NCBI GenBank assembly: GCA_963828825.1
Contig: CAWHGF010000004.1
Location: 496,001-560,000 of the forward strand
From: Bog-473 sp963828825
Lineage (GTDB): Bacteria; Actinomycetota; Acidimicrobiia; Acidimicrobiales; RAAP-2
Length of the DNA: 64,000 nucleotides
Reading direction: 5' to 3'
In this document: piece after piece, positions 7,066-15,672 of the stretch
Layout of the letters: each line of letters begins with the position of its first letter
Numbering within the stretch: the first letter of the stretch is position 1
Notes under the pieces: generated by a model
Told to the model about the DNA's origin: nothing
The model's input: only the letters and a program-made list of their open reading frames with translations
Database searches by the model: none
Program-made: the position numbers and the translations under genes

Positions 7066-8562
7066 ATGACAGCGGGCGGGCCGCAGACGTTGCCCCTGCC
7101 GCCGGGGGCCGGGCCGGTCGTCGACGCGGACGGCCACGTCGTCGAGCCCTTGGCCGCCTGGGCGGACCTGCCCGACGCGCACCGGCCCATGATCACCGCT
7201 GACGGGCATGGCTACGAGCACGTGACGGTGGGCGGTACGGAGATCCTGGCCGTCCCGCTGGGGACCCTGGCCCGGCCCGGCTCGGCCTTCGACGACGCGG
7301 CGGGCTTCCGCCCGCTGGCCGACGCCCTACCCGGCGGTAGCGACCCGTCGGCCCGGCTGGCCGACATGGACACCGAGGGCATCGACCAGGCCGTGCTCTT
7401 CCCGACCATCGGGCTGTACTTCTCCGTCGTCGAGGACCCCGAGGCGGCGGTCGGGCTGGCCGTCGCCTACAACGACTGGCTCGCCGGGTACTGCGCCGCG
7501 GACGCGGCCCGCCTCTTCGGCGCCGCCATGCTGCCGCTGCAGGACCCGGCCGCGGCCGCCCACGAGCTGCGCCGGGCGGTCACGCAGCTCGGCTTCGTGG
7601 CCGGCTTCGTCCGTCCCAACCCCTGCCTCGGCCGTTCGCTGTCCGACCGCGCCTACGACCCGCTGTGGGACGTGGCCGAGGAGCTCGACGTGCCGATCGC
7701 CGTGCACGAGGGCAGTTCGGTGATCGTGCCCACGCTCGGCTCGGACCGCCCCTTCAACCCGCTGATCCTCCACGCCGTGTCGCACGCGTTCGAGTCGATG
7801 CTCGCCTGCGCCCAGCTCATCGCCTTCGGCGGGCTCGAGCGCCACCCGGGGCTGCGTGTCGTCTTCTTGGAGTCCTCGGGCGGCTGGGTGCCGTTCTGGC
7901 TCGAGCGCCTGGACGAGCAGGCGGGCTCCTTCGGCGGCTTCTGCCCCGACCTCACGATGGCCCCGTCGTCCTACTTCGCCCGCCAGTGCGCCATCAGCTT
8001 CGAGGTCGACGAGCACACCCTGCCCGCCCTCGTGCCCTTCGTCGGCCCCGACCGCATCGTGTGGGGCAGTGACTACCCGCACCACGACGCCACGTTTCCC
8101 GGGGCGGTCACCGCCCTCCGGGCCACCATCGCTCCGTGCCCCACCGCGGTCCAGACCAAGGTGCTCGGGGTCAACGCCCGGCGGATCTACCGCCTCCCGT
8201 CGCGTCGCCCGGCCCCGGCGGGGATCATCGACGACTACTTCGCGGCCGTCACCGCGCACGACGTCGACATGCTGCGCGGCCTCTTCGGCCCCGACGCGAC
8301 CATTGACGTCGACGGCGACACGCGGCGCGGGCACGAGGACGTCCTCCGCTACTACACCGAGCACACCTTCGTGCACGAGGACTTCCGGCCCACCCCCGGA
8401 GCCCTGCGGGTGGACGGCACGACCGTGACCGTGGACATCGACGTCCACCTCGGCGGGGCCGACCGATCCGTGCGCGACGTCTTCGAGACCGACGGGGAGC
8501 GCATCACCGCGCTGCGGGTGCGCGGGTTCGCCGACGTGCTCCGCGCCGCCGAGCCACGCTGA
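7066..8562 (+). CDS. Amidohydrolase fused to a SnoaL/NTF2-like domain
   Basis: Residues ~15-385 are an amidohydrolase_2 barrel: VVDADGHVVEP, AVLFPTIGLYFSVV, YNDWLAGYC, AVHEGSS, FLESSGGWVPFWLERLDEQ, WGSDYPHHDATFPG. Residues ~390-498 (IIDDYFAAVTAHDVDMLRGLFGPDATIDV...) are a SnoaL/NTF2-like alpha+beta domain, a fold that binds small hydrophobic ligands or acts as isomerase/dehydratase. ATG 7066 follows the previous stop by one base, so the pair is co-translated. Fusion of the two domains suggests sequential action on one substrate. Total 498 residues. Confidence 0.85.
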   Translation: MTAGGPQTLPLPPGAGPVVDADGHVVEPLAAWADLPDAHRPMITADGHGYEHVTVGGTEILAVPLGTLARPGSAFDDAAGFRPLADALPGGSDPSARLADMDTEGIDQAVLFPTIGLYFSVVEDPEAAVGLAVAYNDWLAGYCAADAARLFGAAMLPLQDPAAAAHELRRAVTQLGFVAGFVRPNPCLGRSLSDRAYDPLWDVAEELDVPIAVHEGSSVIVPTLGSDRPFNPLILHAVSHAFESMLACAQLIAFGGLERHPGLRVVFLESSGGWVPFWLERLDEQAGSFGGFCPDLTMAPSSYFARQCAISFEVDEHTLPALVPFVGPDRIVWGSDYPHHDATFPGAVTALRATIAPCPTAVQTKVLGVNARRIYRLPSRRPAPAGIIDDYFAAVTAHDVDMLRGLFGPDATIDVDGDTRRGHEDVLRYYTEHTFVHEDFRPTPGALRVDGTTVTVDIDVHLGGADRSVRDVFETDGERITALRVRGFADVLRAAEPR

Positions 8563-8596
8563 CGACCCGCGTCAGGCCGGCTGGCTGGTGGCTGCA

Positions 8597-10306
8597 TCAG
8601 GAAGCTTGGGGCTGTGGGCCGCGCAGGAGGCGGCCCGGCCGCTCCCCCGTCGCCTCGTCGTGCTCACGCACCACCGCGCCCGACTTGACCGTCGCCACGT
8701 AGCCCTGCGCACGCTGCACGAGCCGCTTGCCCGACGCCGGGAGGTCGTAGACCATCTCCGGAGGCTCCAGGGCCAGCGCGCCATGGTCGATGATGTTGAC
8801 ATCGGCCAGGTGGCCCGGTGCCAGCAGGCCCCGGTCGCGGAACCCGTAGAGCTCGGCCGTGCGACGGGTCTGCAGGTGCACCACGGTCTCGACGGGGAGC
8901 CTGTCGCCCCGGTTCCGGTCACGGGCCCAGTGGGCGAGCATGAACGTCGGCAGGCTGGCGTCGCACAGCACGCCGCAGTGCGCACCGCCGTCGCCCAGAC
9001 CGAGCACGGTGGCGGGGTGGACGAGCATCTCGCGCACGGCGTCGAGGTTGCACGCCGAGTAGTCGAGCAGCGGCAGATAGAGGAGCTCCTTGCCGTCGCG
9101 CTGCAGCATCAGGTCGTAGAGGACCTCGTCGGTGGTCCGCCGCTGCGCGGCGGCGAGGGCGGTGACGCTGCGTTCCGGCGGCGGCTCGTAGTCGGGCGGG
9201 TCGCCCAGCGGGAACAGCTTGTGGAGGTTGGCTCGCAGCAACTGGACGAAGCCACCCGGGCGCGGCTCCTCGGACAGGATCGCGGCGCGCACCTCGGGCG
9301 TGCGCAGGCGGGCCACCCGCTCCGGCAGTGGCAGGTGCGCGATCTCCTGGTAGGAGCGGTGGTGGGCGAACGGGTGGGTGACGGACTGGAAGCCGACCAT
9401 GAGCGACGTCGGCTTGCCCGCCACCTGGGGCACCAGCCAGGCCCCGCGCCGGTTGGCGGCCACGCCGCGGTCGATCCACTCGCGCCACAGGTCCGGCGAG
9501 AAGTCGGCCTGGAGCACCTGGTAGGTCACCGGTACGCCGGCGCGGGTGGAGATCTCCGACATCCAGGCGAATTCGTGGTCGAGATCCCACATGTCGCTGG
9601 CCAGCGAGAAGACACGGTGCCCCGCCTTGCCGAGTGCCTCGCCGATGGCGATGAGCTCCTCGGCGGCGGCGTTGGTCCCGGCCGCCAGCTCGCCGTCCTT
9701 GGCCCGGTGCAGGATCGTCCGGGTCGTGGACGCGCCGATGGCGCCGGCCTGGACGGCCTCGCGCACCAGCGCCGCCATGTCGGCGATCTCCTCCCCGTTG
9801 GCGGTGTCGTTGGCCCGTCCCTCGCCGAGCACGTACGCCCGCAGGGCGCCGTGGGGCACGAGCGCGGCCACGTCGAGCACACGGTCGGTCCGCTCCACCT
9901 CGTCGAGATACTCGCCGAAGGTCTCCCAGTTCCAGTTCATGCCCTCGGCCAGTGCGGTGCCGGGAATGTCCTCCACTCCCTCCATCAACTGGATCAACCA
10001 GGCGCGGTCGGACTCGCGGGCGGGAGCGAAGCCCACGCCGCAATTGCCCATGACGACGGTCGTGACCCCGTGCCAGCCCGACGGCGAGACCTCGGGGTCC
10101 CAGGTGGCCTGGCCGTCGTAGTGGGTGTGGATGTCGACCCAGCCCGGCGTGACGAGGAGGCCTTCGGCGTCGATGACGCGCCGGGCCGGGCCCTCGACCT
10201 CGCCAACCGCGGTGACGATGCTGCCGTCGACGGCGATGTCACCGATCCGGGTCGGCTGCCCCGATCCGTCGGCGATGGTGCCGCCGCGGATGATCAGGTC
10301 GTGCAT
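8597..10306 (-). CDS. N-acyl-D-amino-acid deacylase family amidohydrolase
   Basis: A 569-residue metal-dependent amidohydrolase. It starts with the urease-like beta-sandwich strand MHDLIIRGGTIADGSG, followed by VTPGWVDIHTHYDGQ (zinc-binding HxH), GVTTVVMGNCGVGFAP (the cysteine of D-aminoacylases), LGLGDGGAHCG (catalytic Asp) and the C-terminal GYVATVKSGAVVREHDEATGERPGRLLRG. The family removes acyl groups from D-amino acids, though many members have other amide or ester substrates. It lies 72 nt after the LLM oxidoreductase and probably shares its transcript, with an AGGAGCACC-like ribosome site before the ATG. Confidence 0.9.
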   Translation of the reverse strand: MHDLIIRGGTIADGSGQPTRIGDIAVDGSIVTAVGEVEGPARRVIDAEGLLVTPGWVDIHTHYDGQATWDPEVSPSGWHGVTTVVMGNCGVGFAPARESDRAWLIQLMEGVEDIPGTALAEGMNWNWETFGEYLDEVERTDRVLDVAALVPHGALRAYVLGEGRANDTANGEEIADMAALVREAVQAGAIGASTTRTILHRAKDGELAAGTNAAAEELIAIGEALGKAGHRVFSLASDMWDLDHEFAWMSEISTRAGVPVTYQVLQADFSPDLWREWIDRGVAANRRGAWLVPQVAGKPTSLMVGFQSVTHPFAHHRSYQEIAHLPLPERVARLRTPEVRAAILSEEPRPGGFVQLLRANLHKLFPLGDPPDYEPPPERSVTALAAAQRRTTDEVLYDLMLQRDGKELLYLPLLDYSACNLDAVREMLVHPATVLGLGDGGAHCGVLCDASLPTFMLAHWARDRNRGDRLPVETVVHLQTRRTAELYGFRDRGLLAPGHLADVNIIDHGALALEPPEMVYDLPASGKRLVQRAQGYVATVKSGAVVREHDEATGERPGRLLRGPQPQAS

Positions 10307-10378
10307 TGGTGCTCCTCTCGGGGCGCTCCGACGTGCGCCCGCCGCGACCCGGTCCCCGGTGGCTGCAGCGGTGGCCGG

Positions 10379-11417
10379 CTACAGCCAGCTTCGCAGTTTT
10401 TCGATCATGGCGACAGGATCGGCGCCGACCGGCGTCACGTTGAGGTGGGTCACGCCCACCTCGGCCAGGGCGGCCACGCGCTCCTTGATGTAGGACTCGG
10501 GGCCGCAGAGCGACGTCGCCTCCAGGAGCTCGGCCGGGACCAGCGCCGCCGCCTCCTTCTTCTTTCCCGCCAGGTAGAGCTCCTGAATTTCGGCGGCCTC
10601 CTTCTCGTAGCCGTAGCGGCAGGCCGAGCGCGTTGTAGAAGTTCCTCCCCTTGGCGCCCATGCCGCCGATGTAGAGCGCGGCGCCACCGCGGCCCATGTC
10701 GCGGATGGACGCGACCTCGGTGTGCTCGCCGATGGCCAGGATGCCGCCAGCTGCGATCTGCAGGGTGTCGAGCGAGGGATCCCGCTTGGCCGCGCCGGCA
10801 CTGAGCGAGGGCCCGAAGACCTCTTTCACCTTCTCGGGGACGAAGAAGATGGGGAGCCAGCCGTCGGCCACCTCGGCCGTCATGGCCACATTCTTCTCGC
10901 CCAGGGCGGCGACCCAGATCGGGATGCGGGAGCGCACCGGGTGGTTGATCAGCTTCAGGGGCTTGCCCAGGCCGGTCCCCTCGCCCGCCGGCAGCGGGAT
11001 CTGGTACGCCGCGCCGCCGTGGGTGAGCGGGGCCTCACGGGCCCAGACGTCACGGCAGATCTCGATGATCTCGCGTGTCCGGGTCAGGGGGCGGTCGTAG
11101 GGCACGCCGTGGAAGCCCTCGATCACCTGCGGGCCCGAGGCCCCCAGCCCGAGGTGGCAGCGCCCGCCCGAAACGGCGTCGATGCCGGCAGCCGTCATGG
11201 CGATCAAGGTCGGGGTACGGCTGTAGATCGGCAAAATGGCCGAGCCGATCTCCACCCGCTCGGTCTTGGCGGCCAGGTACCCCATGTAACTGGGGGCGTC
11301 GAAGCTGTAGGCCTCGGCCACCCAGACGACGTCCAGCCCGACCTTCTCCAGCTCCGCCGCCTGGCGGGCCGATTCGGCGAACCCGCCGGCGTAGCTCAAC
11401 GTCATGGACAGCTTCAC
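10379..11417 (-). pseudogene. LLM-class F420-dependent oxidoreductase, frameshifted
   Basis: From GTG 11417 (ribosome site GGGAGG just upstream) the frame encodes MKLSMTLSYAGGFAESARQAAELEKVGLDVVWVAEAYSFDAPSY..., a luciferase-like TIM barrel of the F420-dependent type, up to GRNFYNAL. The expected remainder, CRYGYEKEAAEIQELYLAG...GVTHLNVTPVGADP, is in another frame and ends at 10379. One extra G (extra C on the plus strand) at about 10624-10625, CTCGGCC for CTCGCC, explains it. Repaired length is about 345 residues, normal for the family. It would use F420/F420H2 to oxidise or reduce a small substrate. Real mutation and sequencing error cannot be told apart. Confidence 0.85.
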
Positions 11418-11534
11418 GCGGTCCCTCCCTTTCCTCGGTCCTGAAGCGGGGCCGGGCGGCGGCGGCCGCCCCGTTCGGTTGCGCCCATCCTGCCCCGCCA
11501 AAAGAGTGTACTCAACTCTGCGGACGGCGACCCC

Positions 11535-11540
11535 TAGCAT
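11535..11540 (+). promoter_or_regulatory. -10 element, leaderless promoter of the HAD gene
   Basis: TAGCAT ends 7 nt before the GTG start at 11548. Just upstream, AGAGTGTACTCAACTCT (about 11503-11519) has inverted arms AGAGT/ACTCT and could be a regulator site. Confidence 0.5.
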
Positions 11541-11547
11541 CGCAGCC

Positions 11548-12162
11548 GTGACGGCGGCGCGGACGGAGCTGGTGCTCTTCGACCTGGGCGGGGTGCTCAT
11601 CGCGCCCGGCGGGGTGGCGCCGATGCGGGAATTGAGCGGCCTCGGCAACGACGAGGCCCTGTGGACCCGTTGGTTGAGCTGCCCGTGGGTGCGCCGCTTC
11701 GAGGCGGGGCGGTGCACGCCCGAGGAGTTCGCCGCCGGCGTGGTGGACGACTGGGAGCTCGATCTCGAGCCGGCCGCCTTCCTGCAGGAGTTCGGCGGCT
11801 GGCCCGAGCCCCCCTACGAGGGTGCGCTGGAGCTCGTGGCCGCCGTCCAGGCGACGGTGCCGGCGGGGTTCCTCTCCAACATGAACTCCCTCCAATGGGC
11901 GGCCAACTACGAGGCGATCCCGCTGACCGAGGCCTTCGCCTACCGCTTCCTCTCCTTCGAGCTCGGCATGGTCAAACCCGACGCGGCCGTCTTCGACGCC
12001 GTGGCGGAACGCCTGCCCGTCGCCCGCGAGCGGGTGCTCTTCCTGGACGACAACGCGGTCAACGTGGCGGCGGCCGAGGGCGCGGGGTTCGCCGCCCGGC
12101 ACGTGCGCGGCATCGACGCGGCCAGGGCCGCCCTCGTCGCGGCGGGCGTGCTCGACGCCTGA
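11548..12162 (+). CDS. HAD-superfamily hydrolase
   Basis: A 204-residue haloacid-dehalogenase-like protein: motif I FDLGGVLI (the second Asp of DxDG is replaced by Gly, as in sEH-type members), motif II FLSNMNS, motif III Lys in GMVKPDAAVFD and motif IV FLDDNAVNVAAA. This subgroup (epoxide-hydrolase N-domain/haloacid type) hydrolyses phosphates or haloacids; the substrate is unknown. GTG 11548 is chosen because a TAGCAT -10 lies 7 nt before it. It is divergent from the LLM gene and followed by the DUF35/thiolase pair. Confidence 0.8.
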   Translation: MTAARTELVLFDLGGVLIAPGGVAPMRELSGLGNDEALWTRWLSCPWVRRFEAGRCTPEEFAAGVVDDWELDLEPAAFLQEFGGWPEPPYEGALELVAAVQATVPAGFLSNMNSLQWAANYEAIPLTEAFAYRFLSFELGMVKPDAAVFDAVAERLPVARERVLFLDDNAVNVAAAEGAGFAARHVRGIDAARAALVAAGVLDA

Positions 12163-12222
12163 AGGAGGTCGCGCGGCACTGCCGGTTGGGGCCGGTCGCC
12201 GCCCCTGTGCCAACATGCCGCC

Positions 12223-12645
12223 ATGGTTGCCAACGGCCCGATGCTGCGTCTCCTGCCGCGTCTCAGCGACGACGTCACCTTCTTCTGGACTTCCGGCGAG
12301 GACGGTGTGTTGCGCTTGCTCCGCTGCAATGCCTGCGGCTTCTTCATCCACCCGCCGGGCCCGGTCTGTCCCCGTTGCCTGTCGTCCGACGTGGCGCCCC
12401 AGGCGGTCAGCGGGCGGGGCCATGTCGAGACGTTCACCGTCAACTATCAACAGTGGATCCCCGGCAGCGACCCCTACATCATCGCCTGGGTGTCGATCGA
12501 CGAGCAGCCCGACGTCCGCCTGACGACGAACCTGGTCGACGTGGAGCCCGACGACGTACGCATCGGCATGCCGGTGCGCGTGGTGTTCGAACACGCCGAG
12601 GACGTCTGGCTCCCACTCTTCACGCCGGTGGAGGACGCGTCGTGA
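12223..12645 (+). CDS. DUF35 OB-fold protein with N-terminal zinc ribbon
   Basis: A 140-residue protein with rubredoxin-like zinc ribbon CNACGFFIHPPGPVCPRC (about 35-53) and a following OB-fold (GRGHVETFTVNYQQW...DVRIGMPVRVVFEH). DUF35 proteins partner thiolase-like proteins, for example ChsH2_DUF35 with Ltp2 in actinobacterial steroid side-chain degradation, where they bind acyl-CoA and activate a retro-aldol cleavage. Here the stop overlaps the GTG of the thiolase-like gene (12642-12645), which supports a complex. It is probably a stand-alone DUF35 subunit. Confidence 0.85.
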   Translation: MVANGPMLRLLPRLSDDVTFFWTSGEDGVLRLLRCNACGFFIHPPGPVCPRCLSSDVAPQAVSGRGHVETFTVNYQQWIPGSDPYIIAWVSIDEQPDVRLTTNLVDVEPDDVRIGMPVRVVFEHAEDVWLPLFTPVEDAS

Positions 12646-13874
12646 GCCCGCGTCCGGCCGAGGAGCCGCTGGAGCGGCGGGCCATCATCTCGGGCATCGG
12701 GCAGTCGGACGTCGGGCGCCGGCTGGGACGCTCCGACCTCGACCTGACCGTGGAGGCGGGGCTGGCCGCCATCGCCGACGCCGGGCTGACCCGCGACGAC
12801 ATCGACGGGCTCTCGACCTACCCCGGCATGGGGGCGGGGACGCCCGGGTTCGGCGGCCCGCCCACGCCGGAGGTCCAGGACGCCATGGGACTGTCCCTCA
12901 ACTGGCACGACGGCGGGGGCGAGGGCGCCGGGCAGATGCGTGCCGTCATCGCAGCCTCCCTGGCCGTCGCCGCCGGCCTGGCCCGGCATGTGCTCGTCTA
13001 CCGGACCGTGACCGAAGGCAGCGCCCAGGGCACGGGCGGCCGCCAGCCCATGGGCGGCTCCGGCGGCGGGGGTTCGGTCCCGCGCTTCGGCAGCTTCATG
13101 CAATGGTCGCTCCCCTACGGCGCCGTGTCGGCCGCCAACTGGATCGCCATGGTGGGCCAGCGCCGCGTGCACGAGTTCGGTCTCACGCGTGAGCAACTGG
13201 GCCAGATCGCCATCACGGCGCGGCGCAACGCCGCGCTCAACCCCAAGGCCGTCTACACGGATCCCATGTCGATGGACGACTACCTGGCGGCACGCATCAT
13301 CACCACGCCGCTGTGCCTCTTCGATTGCGACGCGCCGTGCGACGGTTCGACGGCGGTCATCGTGTCGCACCGCGACGTCGCCGGCGACCTCGACCATCCC
13401 GCCGTGCAGATCAACGCGGTGGGCACCGCCCTGCGGGGACGGCCGAGCTGGGACCAATTCGACGACATGACGACAATGGCGGCGCGTGACGCGGCGGCGT
13501 CCATGTGGGAGCGCACCGATCTCACGCCGGCCGACGTGGACACCGCGCAGCTCTACGACGGCTTCAGCGTGCTCACCATCGTGTGGCTCGAAGCGATGGG
13601 ATTCTGCGGCCGCGGCGAGAGCGGGCCCTTCATTGAGGGGGGCGCCAACATCGCCCGCGACGGGCTGCTGCCGCTCAACACGGCAGGGGGACAGCTCTCG
13701 GGCGGGCGCCTGCACGGGTTCTCCCTCATCCACGAGGCCTGCGTGCAGCTGCGCGGCGAGGGCGGCGCCCGCCAGGTCGTGCGTCCCGGCGGGCGGAACC
13801 CCGAGGTGGCCGCCGTGGCCAATGGCGGTGGGCCGATCGCCGGCACCATGCTGCTCACCCGGGGTGTCCGCTGA
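12642..13874 (+). CDS. Thiolase-like lipid-transfer protein, Ltp2 type
   Basis: A 410-residue thiolase-superfamily protein: RRAIISGIGQSDVGRR at the N-terminus, AGLAAIADAGLTRDDIDGLSTYPG, TAQLYDGFSVLTIVWLEAMGFC and the C-terminal GGQLSGGRLHGFSLIHEACVQLRGEGG. The position of the nucleophilic Cys of true thiolases (after the DGGGEGAG stretch) has no Cys, so it should not be a classical thiolase. Cys-less Ltp2 proteins act as aldolases with a DUF35 partner, and this gene overlaps a DUF35 gene (GTGA, 12642-12645). I infer a retro-aldol acyl-CoA lyase. Strands converge with the GMC gene downstream. Confidence 0.8.
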   Translation: MSPRPAEEPLERRAIISGIGQSDVGRRLGRSDLDLTVEAGLAAIADAGLTRDDIDGLSTYPGMGAGTPGFGGPPTPEVQDAMGLSLNWHDGGGEGAGQMRAVIAASLAVAAGLARHVLVYRTVTEGSAQGTGGRQPMGGSGGGGSVPRFGSFMQWSLPYGAVSAANWIAMVGQRRVHEFGLTREQLGQIAITARRNAALNPKAVYTDPMSMDDYLAARIITTPLCLFDCDAPCDGSTAVIVSHRDVAGDLDHPAVQINAVGTALRGRPSWDQFDDMTTMAARDAAASMWERTDLTPADVDTAQLYDGFSVLTIVWLEAMGFCGRGESGPFIEGGANIARDGLLPLNTAGGQLSGGRLHGFSLIHEACVQLRGEGGARQVVRPGGRNPEVAAVANGGGPIAGTMLLTRGVR

Positions 13875-13965
13875 TCTCCGGTTCCTGGCCTGGCTCCTCC
13901 GCCGAATCTCACCCTGTGGTTCAGCATGACCTCCAGACTTCTGACGCCGACTTCAGATTCAACGT

Positions 13966-13996
13966 GAGGTTGAGATTGAGGTTGAGGTTGAGGGTT
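13966..13996. repeat. Short tandem hexamer repeat (GAGGTT)n
   Basis: About five tandem copies of GAGGTT or close variants lie between the convergent thiolase-like and GMC genes, touching the GMC stop codon. The other part of the 120-bp spacer holds no gene. Confidence 0.55.
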
Positions 13997-15672
13997 CAGC
14001 TCCCGCTGATCGTCCCGGGCGAGGTCCCGGCCAGGTGGTGCGCCGCCCGCGCCGCCAGGGCCACCAGCGTCAGCGTGGGCCCGTAGCCGCTGGAGGTGAC
14101 GAAAACCGAGGAGTCGGCGACGACGACGTTGTCGAGCGAGTGCACCCTCCCCCAGCGGTCCACCACCGAGGTGCCGGGGTCGGCCCCCATGCGCACCGTG
14201 CCCATGACGTGACGGCTCTCGGGGATCGGCGTCGCCCCGACCCCGTGGTACGAGACGCCCGGCGAGGAGGTGTGGATCACCCACTCGGCGCCCATCTCCT
14301 CCAGCACGGACTGGAGGATCTTGCCGTGGTACTTCGACGCCGCCAGCTCGTGGGGGCCCGGTTGGTACGTCACCCGCGCCACCGGGAAGCCGCGGGCGTC
14401 ACGGATGGACGGGCTCAGGTCGACCGCGTTGGTGGCGTAGGGCAGGTCCTCCCCTTGCATGATGAAGGCCCACATGCGCTCGCGCAGGTTCGACTCGCGC
14501 ATGGCCCGGGCGTGGTGGCGCCCCCAGGGCGAATGGCGCGCTTCCATGATCGGCAGGCCGCCCCCGCTGTGCTCGACCAGGCCCCCGCGGAACCACGGGA
14601 GGCCGGCGCCGGCGGCCGCCTCTCGCGAGCCCTCGTCCTGCACCATGGCGTCGTCGTGCACGTGGGTGACGGCACGCCCCTTGTGGGGGTGCAGGCGCAT
14701 CGCCGGGAAGTGCCCGACGACGATGGTCTGGAAGTGCACCATGAGGTACTTGCCGAGCGCCGGATGGTGCAGGCCCGAGAGGAGGAGGAGCCGCGGCGTC
14801 TCAATGGCACCCCCCGCCACCACGACCAGCTCCGCCTCCCTGGTGTGCGCGACTCCGTCGGGCCCGGTGAACTCGACACCGGTGGCCCGCCGGCCCTCGG
14901 TGATGATGCGGCTCACGTAGGTCTCGGCCATCAGCTCCGCCCGCCCCGTGGCCATCGCCTTGGTCAGCAGCGCCACCGGGTCGCCCTTGGCGTGGATGGG
15001 GCAGCCGAAGAACGCGCAGTAGCCGCAGTTGTTGCAGGCCGGCCGGCCGTCGTAGGCGATGCTGTTCGCCGCCGTCGGAGCCTCGTAGGGGTGCAGACCG
15101 ACCTTCTCGGCGGCGGCCGACGACAGCACGGCGCCGTACATCGGCGCCCCGGGGGGCATCGGGTAGGGGCCGGACCGCCAGGCGGCAAAGGGGTTGGCGC
15201 CTTCACGGCCGGAGACCCCGATGGCCCGCTCGACCTCCGCGTAGTACGGCTCGAGCTCGTCGTAGTCGACCGGCCAGTCGTCGACCGCGGCGCCCTCCTG
15301 CGGTCCGTAGGTGGAGAGGAGCCCGAAGTCCTCCTCCCGTAAGCGCGGCACCTTGCCGTCGGCATGGGTCCCGCCGCCCCCGACCGTGGTGGGGATGGAG
15401 TTCACCTCGCCGACGTGCGTGTGCTCGCCCTCGTCGGCCGAGCGGCGGAAGGCCCGCGGCTCGACGAGCGGGTCGGGCCCGAGGAAGTAGCGCGACACGA
15501 ACTTGATCTCGTCGTTGGAGTAGTCGCCGGCCGGCCGCGTCAGGTCGTCGGGCTCGAGCAGGTGGTTGCGGCCCTTCTCCATGATGACGACGGACCAGCC
15601 GGCCCGGGTCAGCACCTCGGCCGCCGTGGCGCCCCCGGGGCCGGAGCCGATGACGATGGCGTCGGCGGTCAC
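13996..15672 (-). CDS. GMC-family FAD oxidoreductase
   Basis: A 558-residue flavoprotein: FAD-binding VIGSGPGGATAAEVLTRAGW at the N-terminus, E of MEKGRN, GGAIETPRLLLLSGL in the middle and the C-terminal GMC signature GTVRMGADP...VVADSSVF...NPT-like GYGPTLTLVALAARAAHH. A cysteine cluster CNNCGYCAFFGC (about 240-252) resembles those of gluconate/sugar-dehydrogenase-type GMC enzymes. GTG 15672 overlaps the stop of the subunit-3 gene, so the two proteins probably form a dehydrogenase complex oxidising an alcohol or sterol-like substrate. The usual cytochrome subunit is not encoded nearby. Confidence 0.88.
   Translation of the reverse strand: MTADAIVIGSGPGGATAAEVLTRAGWSVVIMEKGRNHLLEPDDLTRPAGDYSNDEIKFVSRYFLGPDPLVEPRAFRRSADEGEHTHVGEVNSIPTTVGGGGTHADGKVPRLREEDFGLLSTYGPQEGAAVDDWPVDYDELEPYYAEVERAIGVSGREGANPFAAWRSGPYPMPPGAPMYGAVLSSAAAEKVGLHPYEAPTAANSIAYDGRPACNNCGYCAFFGCPIHAKGDPVALLTKAMATGRAELMAETYVSRIITEGRRATGVEFTGPDGVAHTREAELVVVAGGAIETPRLLLLSGLHHPALGKYLMVHFQTIVVGHFPAMRLHPHKGRAVTHVHDDAMVQDEGSREAAAGAGLPWFRGGLVEHSGGGLPIMEARHSPWGRHHARAMRESNLRERMWAFIMQGEDLPYATNAVDLSPSIRDARGFPVARVTYQPGPHELAASKYHGKILQSVLEEMGAEWVIHTSSPGVSYHGVGATPIPESRHVMGTVRMGADPGTSVVDRWGRVHSLDNVVVADSSVFVTSSGYGPTLTLVALAARAAHHLAGTSPGTISGS

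Noticed and set aside
5067..7196. Long minus-strand open frame (709 codons) opposite integrase and amidohydrolase
   Set aside because: High-GC antisense shadow with His/Gly/Arg-rich composition; the plus-strand genes show clear family motifs.
8560..8574. TGAC-N7-GTCA sequence resembling the palindromic operator
   Set aside because: Spacer is 7 instead of 6 and it lies between convergent gene ends, where no promoter is expected.
8588..10804. Long plus-strand open frame (738 codons) opposite the D-aminoacylase and LLM genes
   Set aside because: Shadow of real minus-strand genes; no recognisable domain.
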